The position numbers and the translations under genes are program-made. The notes below the pieces were generated by a model. The model saw only the letters and a list, made by a program, of their open reading frames with translations. It did not search any database and was not told the DNA's origin. A stretch of 16,667 nt of DNA from JBCCEV01 sp039030125 (GTDB lineage Bacteria; Pseudomonadota; Gammaproteobacteria; Ga0077536). The stretch is taken from positions 1-16,667 of the forward strand of contig JBCCEV010000093.1 of assembly GCA_039030125.1 (NCBI GenBank), written 5' to 3'. This document shows, in pieces, positions 1 to 8,073 of this stretch; the stretch's first letter is position 1, and the number at the start of each line of letters is the position of its first letter.

Positions 1-2
1 CC

Positions 3-779
3 GCCAGTGAGCAACCGGCTGATGCCTTGCGCGAGGTTGCGCAAGAATTCGAGGCCCTCTTTGTTGAAATGATGCTCAAAGCAGCCCGCGACGCAAATTT
101 TGGTGAGGGCTTATTTGGGTCCTCGCAAATGCAACAGTATCGCGAGCTCCTCGATCAGCAACTCGCGCTAGAGATGTCCCAAGGGCGTCAGTTTGGTATC
201 GGCGATGCAATCCTAAAGCAACTTGAGCGCTGGCAAGTGCCAACGCCTAACAGCCGGGTGGCCGCGCAGCCGCCGCTTGGCGGTGCCTCTGAAGCCGCCA
301 ATAGACTACCCAGCGTTGAGCGGTTTAAGCAGCAAATGATGGGCCCGGCTGAGCGTGCTGCGGCCAAGCTCGGAGTTTCCCCTGAACTGCTCGTTGCACA
401 GGCGGCATTGGAAACGGGTTGGGGGGCGCATGTGATCCCGACGAACGATGGCCGCTCCTCGCACAACTATTTTGGGATCAAGGCCGGCGCGAGTTGGCAA
501 GGCGCGGTCGCTAGGACCACGACTTCGGAGTTTCTCGAGGGTCGGGAAGTCGTCGTGGAGGCAACATTTCGTGCCTACGGAAGTCCCGAAGAAGCCTTCG
601 CCGACTATGCGAAGTTCATCGCCGACAATCCGCGATATCAAAGTGCCTTGAGCGCGACAAATGCTGAGCAATACATGCACGCGATCGCCGATGCCGGCTA
701 CGCAACGGATCCGCATTATGCAGACAAAGTACTCAGGGTCTTGGAGAGCAGCCGCGCGATCACGAGGGTAGCGCCATGA
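3..779 (+). CDS. flgJ: FlgJ, rod-capping protein / peptidoglycan hydrolase (5' end missing)
   Basis: The reading frame is open to the left edge, so the true start lies upstream; 258 codons are visible. FlgJ works in the periplasm: its N-terminal part caps and scaffolds the growing rod, and its C-terminal glucosaminidase-type domain (GH73-like) opens the peptidoglycan. The first visible ~65 residues carry the rod-scaffold signature (EFEALFVEMMLK, then a helix ending in GIGDAILKQL). A Pro/Ala-rich linker follows, then the hydrolase domain from about nt 315. The motif AALETGWG at nt 402-425 holds the catalytic glutamate (codon 411-413), and the conserved HNYFGIK follows at about nt 462. The domain looks intact. 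The stop codon overlaps the flgK start by 4 bp (ATGA), so the two are translationally coupled. Identity is secure; only the 5' end is lost to the window edge. Confidence 0.95.
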   Translation, partial: ASEQPADALREVAQEFEALFVEMMLKAARDANFGEGLFGSSQMQQYRELLDQQLALEMSQGRQFGIGDAILKQLERWQVPTPNSRVAAQPPLGGASEAANRLPSVERFKQQMMGPAERAAAKLGVSPELLVAQAALETGWGAHVIPTNDGRSSHNYFGIKAGASWQGAVARTTTSEFLEGREVVVEATFRAYGSPEEAFADYAKFIADNPRYQSALSATNAEQYMHAIADAGYATDPHYADKVLRVLESSRAITRVAP

Positions 780-2659
780 CAGCAGATATATTCGGTATCG
801 CCTTGTCGGCGCTTAACGCGGCGCAGCGCGGTCTGACCACGACCGGTCACAACATCGCCAACGTCAACACCCCGAGTTATTCTCGGCAGCGGGTCGATTT
901 CGAGAGCCGCGACCCTCAGTTTGCGGGCTTTGGATACGTGGGCAAGGGGGTCGATATTGATTCGGTGCGGCGGATCGCCGATCAGTTCCTCATCGATCAA
1001 GTCCGCACGTCGACGAGCAGTGCAAATCAATCACTCGTTCTCGCCGATCTCATCGAAAGAATTGATCGCCAGCTCGGCGATGCACAGGCCGCCTCCGCGG
1101 TGCAAGATTTCTTCGATGCCTTGGCTGACGTCAACGATGCGCCGTCGCAGCCCGCCTCGCGCCAGGTATTGCTGGAATCAGTGAATAATTTGGTGTCGCG
1201 ATTGGCCGAGCAAGAGAGTTTGCTCAATGACTTCTCGCGCGACGTTAATCGCCAAATTGGCGCCACGGTTGGTGAAATCAACGAACTCACGCGCGCGATT
1301 GCGCAAATCAACGTCGACATCACACGCGGTTCAGGGGCGGGGGCCGATGCGCCCCCCAACGATTTACTCGATCGACGTGATCAACTACTGGTTGAGCTCG
1401 CTGAACTGGTCGATGTGCAAGTTCAAACCCGCCCCGATGGCACATTGAATATCCTGGTCGGTACCGGGCAGGTTCTGGTGACCGGGGGGACCCAAGTTGA
1501 CTTGAGTGCCACTACGGCATCGATCGACGCCTCGCGCACTGAGATCAGTTATGCCTTTGGCGGTGTGCTCAGTCCGATCTCCGATAATCTCAGCGGTGGA
1601 CGCGTTGGCGCCTTGTTGAATTTTCGCGATGGCGCATTGGATGTCGCGCGCAATGGGCTCGGCCGGCTAGCGGCAACGTTGAGCATGACGCTCAACGAAC
1701 AGCACCGTGACGGGATGGATCTAATGGGCAATCTCGGTGGGGATTTGTTCATCACACCGCCACCCCAGTTCAATGCGTTGGCCACCAACACGGGAACCAT
1801 CACCCTGGCTTACGATACCAGCGCCATTGGCGCGCTTGAGGCTTCCGATTACCGCTTGCGCCACGATGGCACCAATTTTGTCCTCACCCGCCTGTCCGAT
1901 AATTCCGTCCAGAATTTGGTGGGCGCTGGGCCTTTTAACGTGGACGGTTTAACCATCACCGTCGGCACGGCCCCGGCCGCGGGCGATGAGTACCTGCTGC
2001 AACCGACCAAACTCGCGCCGCGCTTGTTAAGAGCTGCGATCACCGATCCGCAGGAGATCGCAGTGGCCAGGCCGGTCAAATCCTCGGCGGATATTGGCAA
2101 TCTATCCAATGCCGGTATTTCCGCGCCTGAGGTGATCGACGTGACCAACGGCGCTCTGCTTACCACGACCACGCTGGTCTTCAACGATCCGCCGACGACC
2201 TATCAAGTCAACGGTGCGGGACCGCTGTTGGCGTATACCGCGGGCGCCGACATTGACGTTAACGGTTGGCGCGTGCAAATTTCTGGCGCGCCGAGTGCTG
2301 GTGACAGTTTCACGATCGAAAGCAATGTTGGTGGTAGCGGTGACAACGGCAATGGTTTAACGCTCTCGACGCTACAGTTCCAAGCGATCATGGATGGTGG
2401 GACCGCGACTTACCAGGAAGACCTCGGCACGCTCGCTGGAACGATTGGCGCCAGCGCCCAGCAAAGTCGTATCAGTCGCGACGCGCTCGACATAATTGCG
2501 AGTAACGCGCAGATAGCCCGTGATGAACTATCCGGCGTTAATCTCGACGAAGAGGCAGCTAACCTCATCCGATTTCAACAATCCTATCAAGCCGCCGCCC
2601 AGATTGTAGCCGCCGCCGATGAAGCCTTTCAGGCACTAATCGGCGCTCTGAGGAGTTAG
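776..2659 (+). CDS. flgK: FlgK, hook-filament junction protein 1 (HAP1)
   Basis: 627 residues. FlgK is exported through the flagellar type III system and forms the first junction layer on the hook. The N-terminus has the axial-protein signature (ALSALNAAQRGL, then HNIANVNTPSYSRQ at about 25-38). The C-terminus has the matching heptad helix (SGVNLDEEAANLIRFQQSYQ at about 586-605, ending in AFQALIGAL). The two ends pack together in the D0 core. The middle (about 345-516) is a beta-rich outer region containing two similar segments, each ending in a GD.(Y/F) turn. The ATG start sits in the ATGA overlap with flgJ. Length is normal to slightly long for the family. It is followed after 2 bp by flgL, its usual partner. 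Identity is secure. Confidence 0.97.
   Translation: MTADIFGIALSALNAAQRGLTTTGHNIANVNTPSYSRQRVDFESRDPQFAGFGYVGKGVDIDSVRRIADQFLIDQVRTSTSSANQSLVLADLIERIDRQLGDAQAASAVQDFFDALADVNDAPSQPASRQVLLESVNNLVSRLAEQESLLNDFSRDVNRQIGATVGEINELTRAIAQINVDITRGSGAGADAPPNDLLDRRDQLLVELAELVDVQVQTRPDGTLNILVGTGQVLVTGGTQVDLSATTASIDASRTEISYAFGGVLSPISDNLSGGRVGALLNFRDGALDVARNGLGRLAATLSMTLNEQHRDGMDLMGNLGGDLFITPPPQFNALATNTGTITLAYDTSAIGALEASDYRLRHDGTNFVLTRLSDNSVQNLVGAGPFNVDGLTITVGTAPAAGDEYLLQPTKLAPRLLRAAITDPQEIAVARPVKSSADIGNLSNAGISAPEVIDVTNGALLTTTTLVFNDPPTTYQVNGAGPLLAYTAGADIDVNGWRVQISGAPSAGDSFTIESNVGGSGDNGNGLTLSTLQFQAIMDGGTATYQEDLGTLAGTIGASAQQSRISRDALDIIASNAQIARDELSGVNLDEEAANLIRFQQSYQAAAQIVAAADEAFQALIGALRS
2651..2655 (+). promoter_or_regulatory. 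Shine-Dalgarno site deciding the flgL start
   Basis: AGGAG lies 6 nt before ATG 2662 and overlaps the last codons of flgK. A GTG at 2659 is in the same frame, immediately before this ATG. The spacing favours the ATG, which also gives the MRVST N-terminus typical of FlgL. Confidence 0.7.
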
Positions 2660-2661
2660 TG

Positions 2662-3864
2662 ATGCGTGTTTCAACTGCTAACCATTACCGGCAATCGCTG
2701 AATCAGATCATGACCATTCAACAGCGCTTGGCAAAATTTCAATCCCAGGTCGCTACCGGTCAACGGATAGAAACACCAGGCGATGATCCGGCCGGCATGG
2801 CGTTGGTCATGCAGATTGAAGAGCGGGCGCAGGCAGCCTTGCAATTTGCGCGCAACGGCGATCACGTCGAGCAGCGTTTAAATCAAGTTGATAGCCTTCT
2901 CGACAACGCGATTGGCACGCTGCAGCGGGTACGGGATCTCACCCTGCAGGGTCGCAGTGAGCAATTATCGAGCAGCGATCGAGCGGCTATCGCTCAGGAG
3001 ATCCGGGAGCGACTGAGCGAATTCGTGGACATTGGAAATGCCCGAAACGCTGTGGGCGAGTATATTTTTTCCGGCGCACAAACCGACACCCGGCCCTTCA
3101 CCGAAGCGGCCAATGGTACGGTGAATTATTTAGGGGATCAGGTTCGCCGGGAATTGCAGATCTCCGAAGGACGCGCCCTTGCCGATGGTTTTACCGGCGA
3201 TGAGGTCTTTATGCGGATCCGAAATGGCAATGGCACTTTCGCAGTTGAGCTGCAAGCGGGTAACACCGGCAGTGCTCAGATCACGGAGAATTCTGTTACA
3301 GACATTGCCGCTTATCTGCCCCACGATTTTCGGATCAGTTTCACGGGCCCCAACACTTTCGATGTCATCAATGACACTACCGCGACAACAGTCCTTGCGG
3401 CGCAGCCTTATGTTGAGGGGGCAGCGATTAGCTTTCAGGGAATATCAGTAACGATGATAGGCACGCCCGCCACCGGTGATGAATTTCTGGTCGAACCGAG
3501 CGCCAATCAGTCGGTATTCGAAACCTTCGATAATTTGGTCCAAACGCTCACCTCACCCACCGGAACCGCCACCGAGGGGGCGGTCTTTGGTTTCAATATG
3601 GATCGGGTGATTGAAGATATCGATCAAGTGTTAAGCAATTTCAATCAGGTCCGCGCTATCGGTGGCGCCCGCTTAAACACCCTGTTCGCACAGCAACAGG
3701 CAACCGATAGCGCGCTTTTGCACTTAGAGACATTGAGCTCGCAAATCCAAGACGCCGACCTGAGCGAGGCGGTGAGCCTGCTGGCGCAGGAAGCGACCGC
3801 GCTTGAGGCCGCGCAGGCAGCGTTCGCCCGCGTGCAGAGTATCTCCTTATTCAATTTCATCTGA
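2662..3864 (+). CDS. flgL: FlgL, hook-filament junction protein 3 (HAP3)
   Basis: 400 residues. FlgL is a flagellin-like exported protein forming the second junction layer, onto which the filament is built. The N-terminal flagellin-type helices include the MRVSTA start, RIETPGDDPAGMA (about 35-47) and the RDLTLQG helix (about 91-97). The C-terminal helix (about 350-400: LETLSSQIQDADLSEAVSLL, ending in VQSISLFNFI) is the usual D0 partner. Between them (about 221-280) is a beta insert ending in GTPATGDEFLVEP, which resembles the two segments in the outer region of FlgK. The ATG was chosen over the in-frame GTG one codon upstream because of the AGGAG placement. It is followed by a 171-bp gap with a new promoter, so it probably ends the flg transcription unit. 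Flagellin, fliD and fliS, which lie near this point in some relatives, are absent. Confidence 0.96.
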   Translation: MRVSTANHYRQSLNQIMTIQQRLAKFQSQVATGQRIETPGDDPAGMALVMQIEERAQAALQFARNGDHVEQRLNQVDSLLDNAIGTLQRVRDLTLQGRSEQLSSSDRAAIAQEIRERLSEFVDIGNARNAVGEYIFSGAQTDTRPFTEAANGTVNYLGDQVRRELQISEGRALADGFTGDEVFMRIRNGNGTFAVELQAGNTGSAQITENSVTDIAAYLPHDFRISFTGPNTFDVINDTTATTVLAAQPYVEGAAISFQGISVTMIGTPATGDEFLVEPSANQSVFETFDNLVQTLTSPTGTATEGAVFGFNMDRVIEDIDQVLSNFNQVRAIGGARLNTLFAQQQATDSALLHLETLSSQIQDADLSEAVSLLAQEATALEAAQAAFARVQSISLFNFI

Positions 3865-3910
3865 AGAATGACAATTTCATGACGGCGTGATTTGCCAAAA
3901 TCATCCTTCA
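3862..3910 (+). other. Imperfect inverted repeat after flgL (possible weak terminator)
   Basis: TGAAGAATGA (3862-3871, starting at the flgL stop) pairs 9 of 10 with TCATCCTTCA (3901-3910). Nested inside is a small hairpin, GATTT-GCCA-AAATC (3889-3902). No run of T follows, so this is not a convincing intrinsic terminator. It could be an RNA 3' structure. CAATTTCAT is also directly repeated here (3852 and 3872). Confidence 0.25.
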
Positions 3911-3940
3911 CCAGTTCGGAGCAGGCTTGGCGACGAATTC

Positions 3941-3970
3941 TTGACAGATCTGGGTGCCATGACCTATACC
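3941..3970 (+). promoter_or_regulatory. Sigma-70-type promoter for fleQ
   Basis: A consensus -35 box TTGACA (3941-3946) is followed after 18 bp by TATACC (3965-3970) as a -10 box; shifting by one gives a 17-bp spacer. Predicted transcription start is about 3977, leaving a leader of about 60 nt before fleQ. No convincing GG-N10-GC sigma-54 element was found in this gap. That fits the known rule that the top regulator (FleQ/FlrA) is expressed by the housekeeping sigma factor. Confidence 0.55.
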
Positions 3971-4035
3971 TTCCTCTAACGAGAACCGATGCGTCACACA
4001 TTTGGCGCAAAGTGCGGTAACACGCTGGGGGTAAT

Positions 4036-5445
4036 ATGGCTAAGGAACGGGTGCTCATTGTCGATTTTGACAGCGCCGCGGCGAGAAAGATCGCCCATAT
4101 CCTGGAGTATCTGGAATTCGATTCGCTGACCGTCGCGCCTGACGGGGATTTACTGGCGGCGGTGGATAAGCGTCCGGGACCGTATTTGATTTTGCTGGCT
4201 GGCGATGGCGATAGAGCCGCGGTAAATGACGCTTTTCGTCGCATTAAAGCCGCCGATCCCTACACGCCGACGGTGATGTACCACAGCAAGGAGCCTGATT
4301 TGCCGCCAACGGTGGAAGCGGATTCGCTCGCCACCATCCCGCTGCCATTAAAGCGTTCGTCATTTGAATTGGTGCTCCAACGGGTCAAAGCCTATCGCGA
4401 AAACCGCCACCAGGAAGGATCCCCGCGTTCGATTGAACTGTTCCGCAATCTCGTTGGCAGCAGCCAGGGCATTCAACGGGTGCGCAACATGATCGAGATG
4501 GTCGCGCGCAGCGACGCAAATGTCTTGATCAGTGGTGAATCCGGTACCGGCAAAGAGGTCGTCGCCCGTCATATCCATCATCACTCCGCACGCCGCAGCA
4601 AGCCCTTTGTGCCTCTGAACTGCGGCGCGATACCCGCGGATTTGCTGGAAAGCGAGCTGTTCGGTCACGAGAAGGGCGCGTTCACGGGTGCCATCACCTC
4701 CCGCCAAGGCCGTTTCGAAATGGCGGACGGCGGCACCTTGTTCCTTGATGAGATTGGCGACATGAGTTTGTCGATGCAGGTGAAATTGCTTCGCGTGCTT
4801 CAAGAGAGAACCTTCGAGCGCGTCGGCAGTAATCGAAGTCAGTCGGTGAACGTGCGCATCCTCGCGGCGACCCACGTCGATTTGGAATCCGCGATTGCCG
4901 ACGGGCGATTTCGCGAAGACCTTTATTATCGGCTCAATGTGTTCCCGATCGTGACGCCGCCGCTGCGCGAACGCACCGAAGATCTGCCGCTTTTGATCAA
5001 CGATTTAGTTGAAAGATTAGGTCACGAAGGGAAAGGCTCTATCCGATTAACGCGTGGCGCGACCGAATCGCTGGCCGCCTACGAATGGCCGGGCAACGTC
5101 CGGGAGCTGGCGAACTTGGTGGAGCGTTTGTCCATTCTCTATCCCAACGGCGTGATTGATGTTCAAGATCTGCCCGAGAAGTACCATTCCCAGGATGTGA
5201 TCGCGCGACCGCCCGAACTCGCCGATGGGGCCGCGCCGCCGGCGGCGGCGCAATTGCCACAGAGCGGATTAGATCTGAAAGAGCATCTGGTTGGGATCGA
5301 GCGGCAGTTGATTGAGCAAGCGCTGGAAGACAGTAACTGGGTGGTCGCCCATGCCGCCAAAAAGCTTTCAATGGGCCGCACGACCTTGGTTGAGAAGATG
5401 CGAAAGCTCGACCTTGCGCGTCATGAACGCGCGCCCGAACTTTGA
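4036..5445 (+). CDS. fleQ: FleQ/FlrA, sigma-54 enhancer-binding master flagellar regulator
   Basis: 469 residues. This AAA+ activator drives sigma-54 flagellar promoters; in Pseudomonas it also binds c-di-GMP. A degenerate receiver domain spans about 1-122, with Ala55 where a phosphorylated Asp would sit, as expected for an unphosphorylated FleQ. An ELFRNLVG motif (134-141) matches the c-di-GMP-binding LFRS region. The AAA+ core follows: Walker A GESGTGKE (167-174), the sigma-54 loop GAFTGA (214-219), Walker B GGTLFLDE (232-239) and WPGNVREL (351-358). A Fis-type helix-turn-helix lies at about 433-457. Compared from memory with the P. aeruginosa protein, His179 replaces the pocket Asn after the conserved Arg, and Asp323 replaces Glu in an ExxxR element. 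The ATG follows a G-rich stretch at 4026-4031 and a good sigma-70 promoter. Other NtrC-family regulators share this core, but the receiver and the context make FleQ very likely. Confidence 0.94.
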   Translation: MAKERVLIVDFDSAAARKIAHILEYLEFDSLTVAPDGDLLAAVDKRPGPYLILLAGDGDRAAVNDAFRRIKAADPYTPTVMYHSKEPDLPPTVEADSLATIPLPLKRSSFELVLQRVKAYRENRHQEGSPRSIELFRNLVGSSQGIQRVRNMIEMVARSDANVLISGESGTGKEVVARHIHHHSARRSKPFVPLNCGAIPADLLESELFGHEKGAFTGAITSRQGRFEMADGGTLFLDEIGDMSLSMQVKLLRVLQERTFERVGSNRSQSVNVRILAATHVDLESAIADGRFREDLYYRLNVFPIVTPPLRERTEDLPLLINDLVERLGHEGKGSIRLTRGATESLAAYEWPGNVRELANLVERLSILYPNGVIDVQDLPEKYHSQDVIARPPELADGAAPPAAAQLPQSGLDLKEHLVGIERQLIEQALEDSNWVVAHAAKKLSMGRTTLVEKMRKLDLARHERAPEL

Positions 5446-5509
5446 CACCGACGGATCCGCACGGCGTCGCCAAAACCATAAGTTACTGATCCCTAAAGCA
5501 TAGAGAGCG

Positions 5510-5525
5510 TGGCATGCTACTTGCT
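5510..5525 (+). promoter_or_regulatory. Sigma-54 (-24/-12) promoter for fleSR
   Basis: TGGCATGCTACTTGCT fits the sigma-54 consensus TGGCACG-N4-TTGCW with one mismatch; the GG and GC dinucleotides are correctly spaced. The -12 position falls at C5524, so transcription should start near 5536, only about one base before the GTG start used for fleS. FleQ-dependent sigma-54 control of fleSR is known in Pseudomonas. The 91-bp fleQ-fleS gap also holds a poor IHF-like match (5479-5491, 11 of 13), which I do not rely on. Confidence 0.8.
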
Positions 5526-5536
5526 GCAACGCTGGT

Positions 5537-6724
5537 GTGTACGCTCAAACCTCACCAACGGCCATCGAGAGCGGGGATGACGCGCTTAGCGCCGGTGCCC
5601 TAAAAGTCGCCTTCGCAGAATTTGAAGGCGCGTCCCGGGTCTTGGTCGATGCCTATACTCAGCTTGAAAGCCGCTTGGTCGGCCTCAACGATGAACTGAG
5701 TGCGGCACGCAACGCCGAGCGCGATCAACTCCTTGAGAAAGAACGGTTGGCCGAGCGCTTGGCAGCCTTACTTGAAGCGCTGCCCGGGGGCGTGGTGGTA
5801 CTCGATGGTGATGGCTGCATTAAGGAATACAACCCCGCTGCTGCGGAATTGTTGGGGCCCTTGCCGATCGGTACCGCATGGAAGGCCGTGGTGGCAGCGA
5901 CCTTCGCGCCGCGCTGGGACGACGGTCATGACATGTCGCTTAAAGACGGGCGTATGGTCAATGTCGCCACTCAAAGTCTGCCGCGAGAACCCGGTCAAAT
6001 CCTCCTGATCAAAGACGTCACCGAAACCCGGCAGCTCCAAGACCAACTTGCTCACCAACGGCGTATATCGGCCAAAACAGAGGTTGCGGCCGCGCTCGCA
6101 CATCAAGTGCGCACGCCCTTGTCTGCCGCGCTGTTGAATCTAGCCACGCTCAAACGCCGGGGACGCGCGGATGCCGATGCCAAGGCTTGCGAACGCACGT
6201 TCGAAAGCCTGCGCAAAATAGAGCACCTGGTCGAAGACATGTTGGTATTCGCACGTGGCGGCCAACTTGAAGTCGACAGCATTGCAACGTCCCAATTGGT
6301 CGCGGCAATCCATGCGGCGGCTTGCGAATTACCCGGTGGCGATGTCATCGGTTTTGAGTCAGCTCTTCTCGACACCGAGGCGGTGAACGTCAATATCGAG
6401 GCAATCGTGAGCATCTCCATGAACTTGCTGGAGAACGCCCTTGATGCCTGCGCCGATCCCCGCAAGGTGAAAGTCTCGGCACGGCGTAATGACGGGCTGT
6501 TAACGATAGCTTTCCGCAATGAAGGGCCCGCGATCGGCGAGCGCGATCGCCAATCTATTTTCGAACCTTTCTACTCAACCAAACCCAATGGCACTGGCTT
6601 GGGACTCGCGGTCGCGCGATCTATCGCCCGCGCCCATTGCGGCGAGATTTCACTGCGCGGTGGTCCGCTAACCTGCTTTGAGTTAGTGCTTCCGCTTATC
6701 GCTAGCGACCGACAAGGAGAATAA
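5537..6724 (+). CDS. fleS: FleS/FlrB, PAS-containing sensor histidine kinase
   Basis: 395 residues. This is the cytoplasmic kinase that phosphorylates FleR in the sigma-54 flagellar cascade. No membrane segment is seen, as expected for FleS/FlrB. The order is a short N-terminal helix region, a charged coiled coil (about 42-80), a PAS domain (about 80-165: LPGGVVVLDGDG then EYNPAA), the HisKA box ALAHQVRTPLSAAL with His189, and the HATPase domain with N-box MNLLENALDA (295-304), NEGPAI, FEPFYSTK and GTGLGLAVAR (352-361). The G1 box has Asn-Glu where Asp-Asn is more usual. The only reasonable start is GTG 5537: the frame is closed by a stop at 5501, and residues from about 24 on align with known FleS N-termini. 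No ribosome-binding site precedes it, and the sigma-54 promoter ends 11 bp upstream, so the start remains a question. fleR follows after 2 bp. Confidence 0.92.
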   Translation: MYAQTSPTAIESGDDALSAGALKVAFAEFEGASRVLVDAYTQLESRLVGLNDELSAARNAERDQLLEKERLAERLAALLEALPGGVVVLDGDGCIKEYNPAAAELLGPLPIGTAWKAVVAATFAPRWDDGHDMSLKDGRMVNVATQSLPREPGQILLIKDVTETRQLQDQLAHQRRISAKTEVAAALAHQVRTPLSAALLNLATLKRRGRADADAKACERTFESLRKIEHLVEDMLVFARGGQLEVDSIATSQLVAAIHAAACELPGGDVIGFESALLDTEAVNVNIEAIVSISMNLLENALDACADPRKVKVSARRNDGLLTIAFRNEGPAIGERDRQSIFEPFYSTKPNGTGLGLAVARSIARAHCGEISLRGGPLTCFELVLPLIASDRQGE

Positions 6725-6726
6725 CA

Positions 6727-8073
6727 ATGCCTGCCAGTTCCAACGCAGTATTGATCGTCGAAGACGATCGAACATTGAGAGAAACACTGGTCGCAACGGC
6801 CTTTGAAGCGGGCATCGACGCGATCAGCGCCGCCGACGGCGAGGAAGCGATGACCTTAATTGAACAGAGCCCGCCGAGTGTCGTGATTAGTGACATCCAA
6901 ATGCAGCCGGTCGATGGCCATCAGTTGCTCGATCGGATCCGCGAGCGGCACAATGATTTACCTGTGGTGCTGATGACCGCTTACGAATCGGTGCAAAGCG
7001 CGGTATCTGCGCTGCGCGCCGGCGCCAACGACTATTTGATTAAGCCTTTCGAAGCTGAGGTCCTCATTAGCAGCATTGATCGTTGGCTGGGTGAGGGTTC
7101 GAGTTTCGATGATGGCTTGCTCGCCAACGACACCAAGATGCGCGCGGTCGCCGAGTTGGCGAAGCGCGTGGCGGGGGCTGATGCCACGGTGTTGTTAAGC
7201 GGTGAATCCGGCGTCGGCAAGGAAGTTGTATTTCGCTTCATCCATGAACATTCCTCACGGCGCATGCACACCCCGGTCGCAATTAACTGCGCCGCGATCC
7301 CAGAGAACATGCTCGAAGCGGTGCTCTTTGGCTACGAGAAAGGTGCTTTCACCGGCGCCTATAAAGCGAGCCAGGGGAAATTCGAACAAGCCCAGGATTC
7401 AACTATCCTGCTCGATGAAGTTTCCGAGATGCCGCTTGCCTTGCAAGCCAAATTACTGCGCGTTCTGCAGGAACGGCAGGTCGAGCGCTTGGGCAGCAAC
7501 AAAATCATCCCGCTGGATGTGCGGGTTGTAGCGACGACCAACCGCGATCTCAAAACGGAAGTAGAGCAAGGCCGTTTCCGGGAAGATCTCTACTACCGTT
7601 TAAACGTGATCCCGATCCACATACCACCCTTGCGCGAGCGCAGCGCGGATATTATTCCGCTGGCCGAGATGTTTCTCGCGCGCGGTAGCACCGAACATGG
7701 CGGGCCGGCGCAACTGAGTGCCGCCGCTCGCGAGCGGCTTCTCGACTACTCGTGGCCCGGCAATGTGCGGGAACTTGAAAACGTTATGCAGCGCGCGGCC
7801 ATCCTTGGCAGTGGGTTGCTTATCGAGGCCAGCGATTTTGTGTTCGAAAACACGCGCCTCGACAACGCGCTGCCCGGTGGCCCTGAGGTCGATGAGGACA
7901 ACGAGTGTCTGGGTCAGGATCTAAAGGATCACGAGCGACGCCTCATCCTTAACGCACTTGAAGATGGCAATGGCAGCCGCAAGTTCGCGGCCGAGCGCCT
8001 GGGCATTAGTCCGCGCACCTTGCGCTACAAGATCGCGCGAATGAAAGACGCTGGGATCGCCGTTCCCAGCTAA
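6727..8073 (+). CDS. fleR: FleR/FlrC, sigma-54-dependent flagellar response regulator
   Basis: 448 residues. FleR is phosphorylated by FleS and activates later sigma-54 flagellar genes. The receiver domain is complete: acidic pocket EDD (12-14), phospho-acceptor Asp56 in VVISDIQM, Thr86 in LMTAYES and Lys106 in DYLIKPFE. The AAA+ core has Walker A GESGVGKE (159-166), GAFTGA (206-211), Walker B with Asp230-Glu231 (STILLDE) and YSWPGNVREL (341-350). A Fis-type helix-turn-helix lies at about 417-438 (AAERLGISPRTLRYK). Unlike FleQ, all phosphorylation residues are present, which separates the two regulators. AAGGAG at 6714-6719 gives a strong ribosome-binding site 7 nt before the ATG, within the last codons of fleS. 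fleS and fleR are clearly one transcription unit. Confidence 0.95.
   Translation: MPASSNAVLIVEDDRTLRETLVATAFEAGIDAISAADGEEAMTLIEQSPPSVVISDIQMQPVDGHQLLDRIRERHNDLPVVLMTAYESVQSAVSALRAGANDYLIKPFEAEVLISSIDRWLGEGSSFDDGLLANDTKMRAVAELAKRVAGADATVLLSGESGVGKEVVFRFIHEHSSRRMHTPVAINCAAIPENMLEAVLFGYEKGAFTGAYKASQGKFEQAQDSTILLDEVSEMPLALQAKLLRVLQERQVERLGSNKIIPLDVRVVATTNRDLKTEVEQGRFREDLYYRLNVIPIHIPPLRERSADIIPLAEMFLARGSTEHGGPAQLSAAARERLLDYSWPGNVRELENVMQRAAILGSGLLIEASDFVFENTRLDNALPGGPEVDEDNECLGQDLKDHERRLILNALEDGNGSRKFAAERLGISPRTLRYKIARMKDAGIAVPS
8050..8070 (+). other. GC-rich 7-bp hairpin at the 3' end of fleR
   Basis: GCTGGGA (8050-8056) and TCCCAGC (8064-8070) are perfect complements around a 7-nt loop. They cover the last codons of fleR. 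The following TAACTATCAC has no T run, so this is not a classical intrinsic terminator. It could dampen transcription or protect an RNA end between fleSR and fliE. Confidence 0.35.

Noticed and set aside
4002..4017. TGGCGC...TGCGG upstream of fleQ as a sigma-54 promoter
   Set aside because: The GG-to-GC spacing is two bases short; the sigma-70 pair at 3941-3970 is far better.
3645..4244. 199-codon open frame on the minus strand spanning flgL end, the gap and fleQ start
   Set aside because: Ser/Ala/Arg-rich composition typical of an antisense shadow, overlaps two secure genes, and matches no recognised family.
5514..5516. ATG as the fleS start
   Set aside because: It lies inside the sigma-54 promoter and in a different frame that ends after about 30 codons.
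7994..8016. GGGCATTAGTCCGCGC in fleR as a sigma-54 promoter for fliE
   Set aside because: The GC is one base too close to the GG and TTGC is absent.
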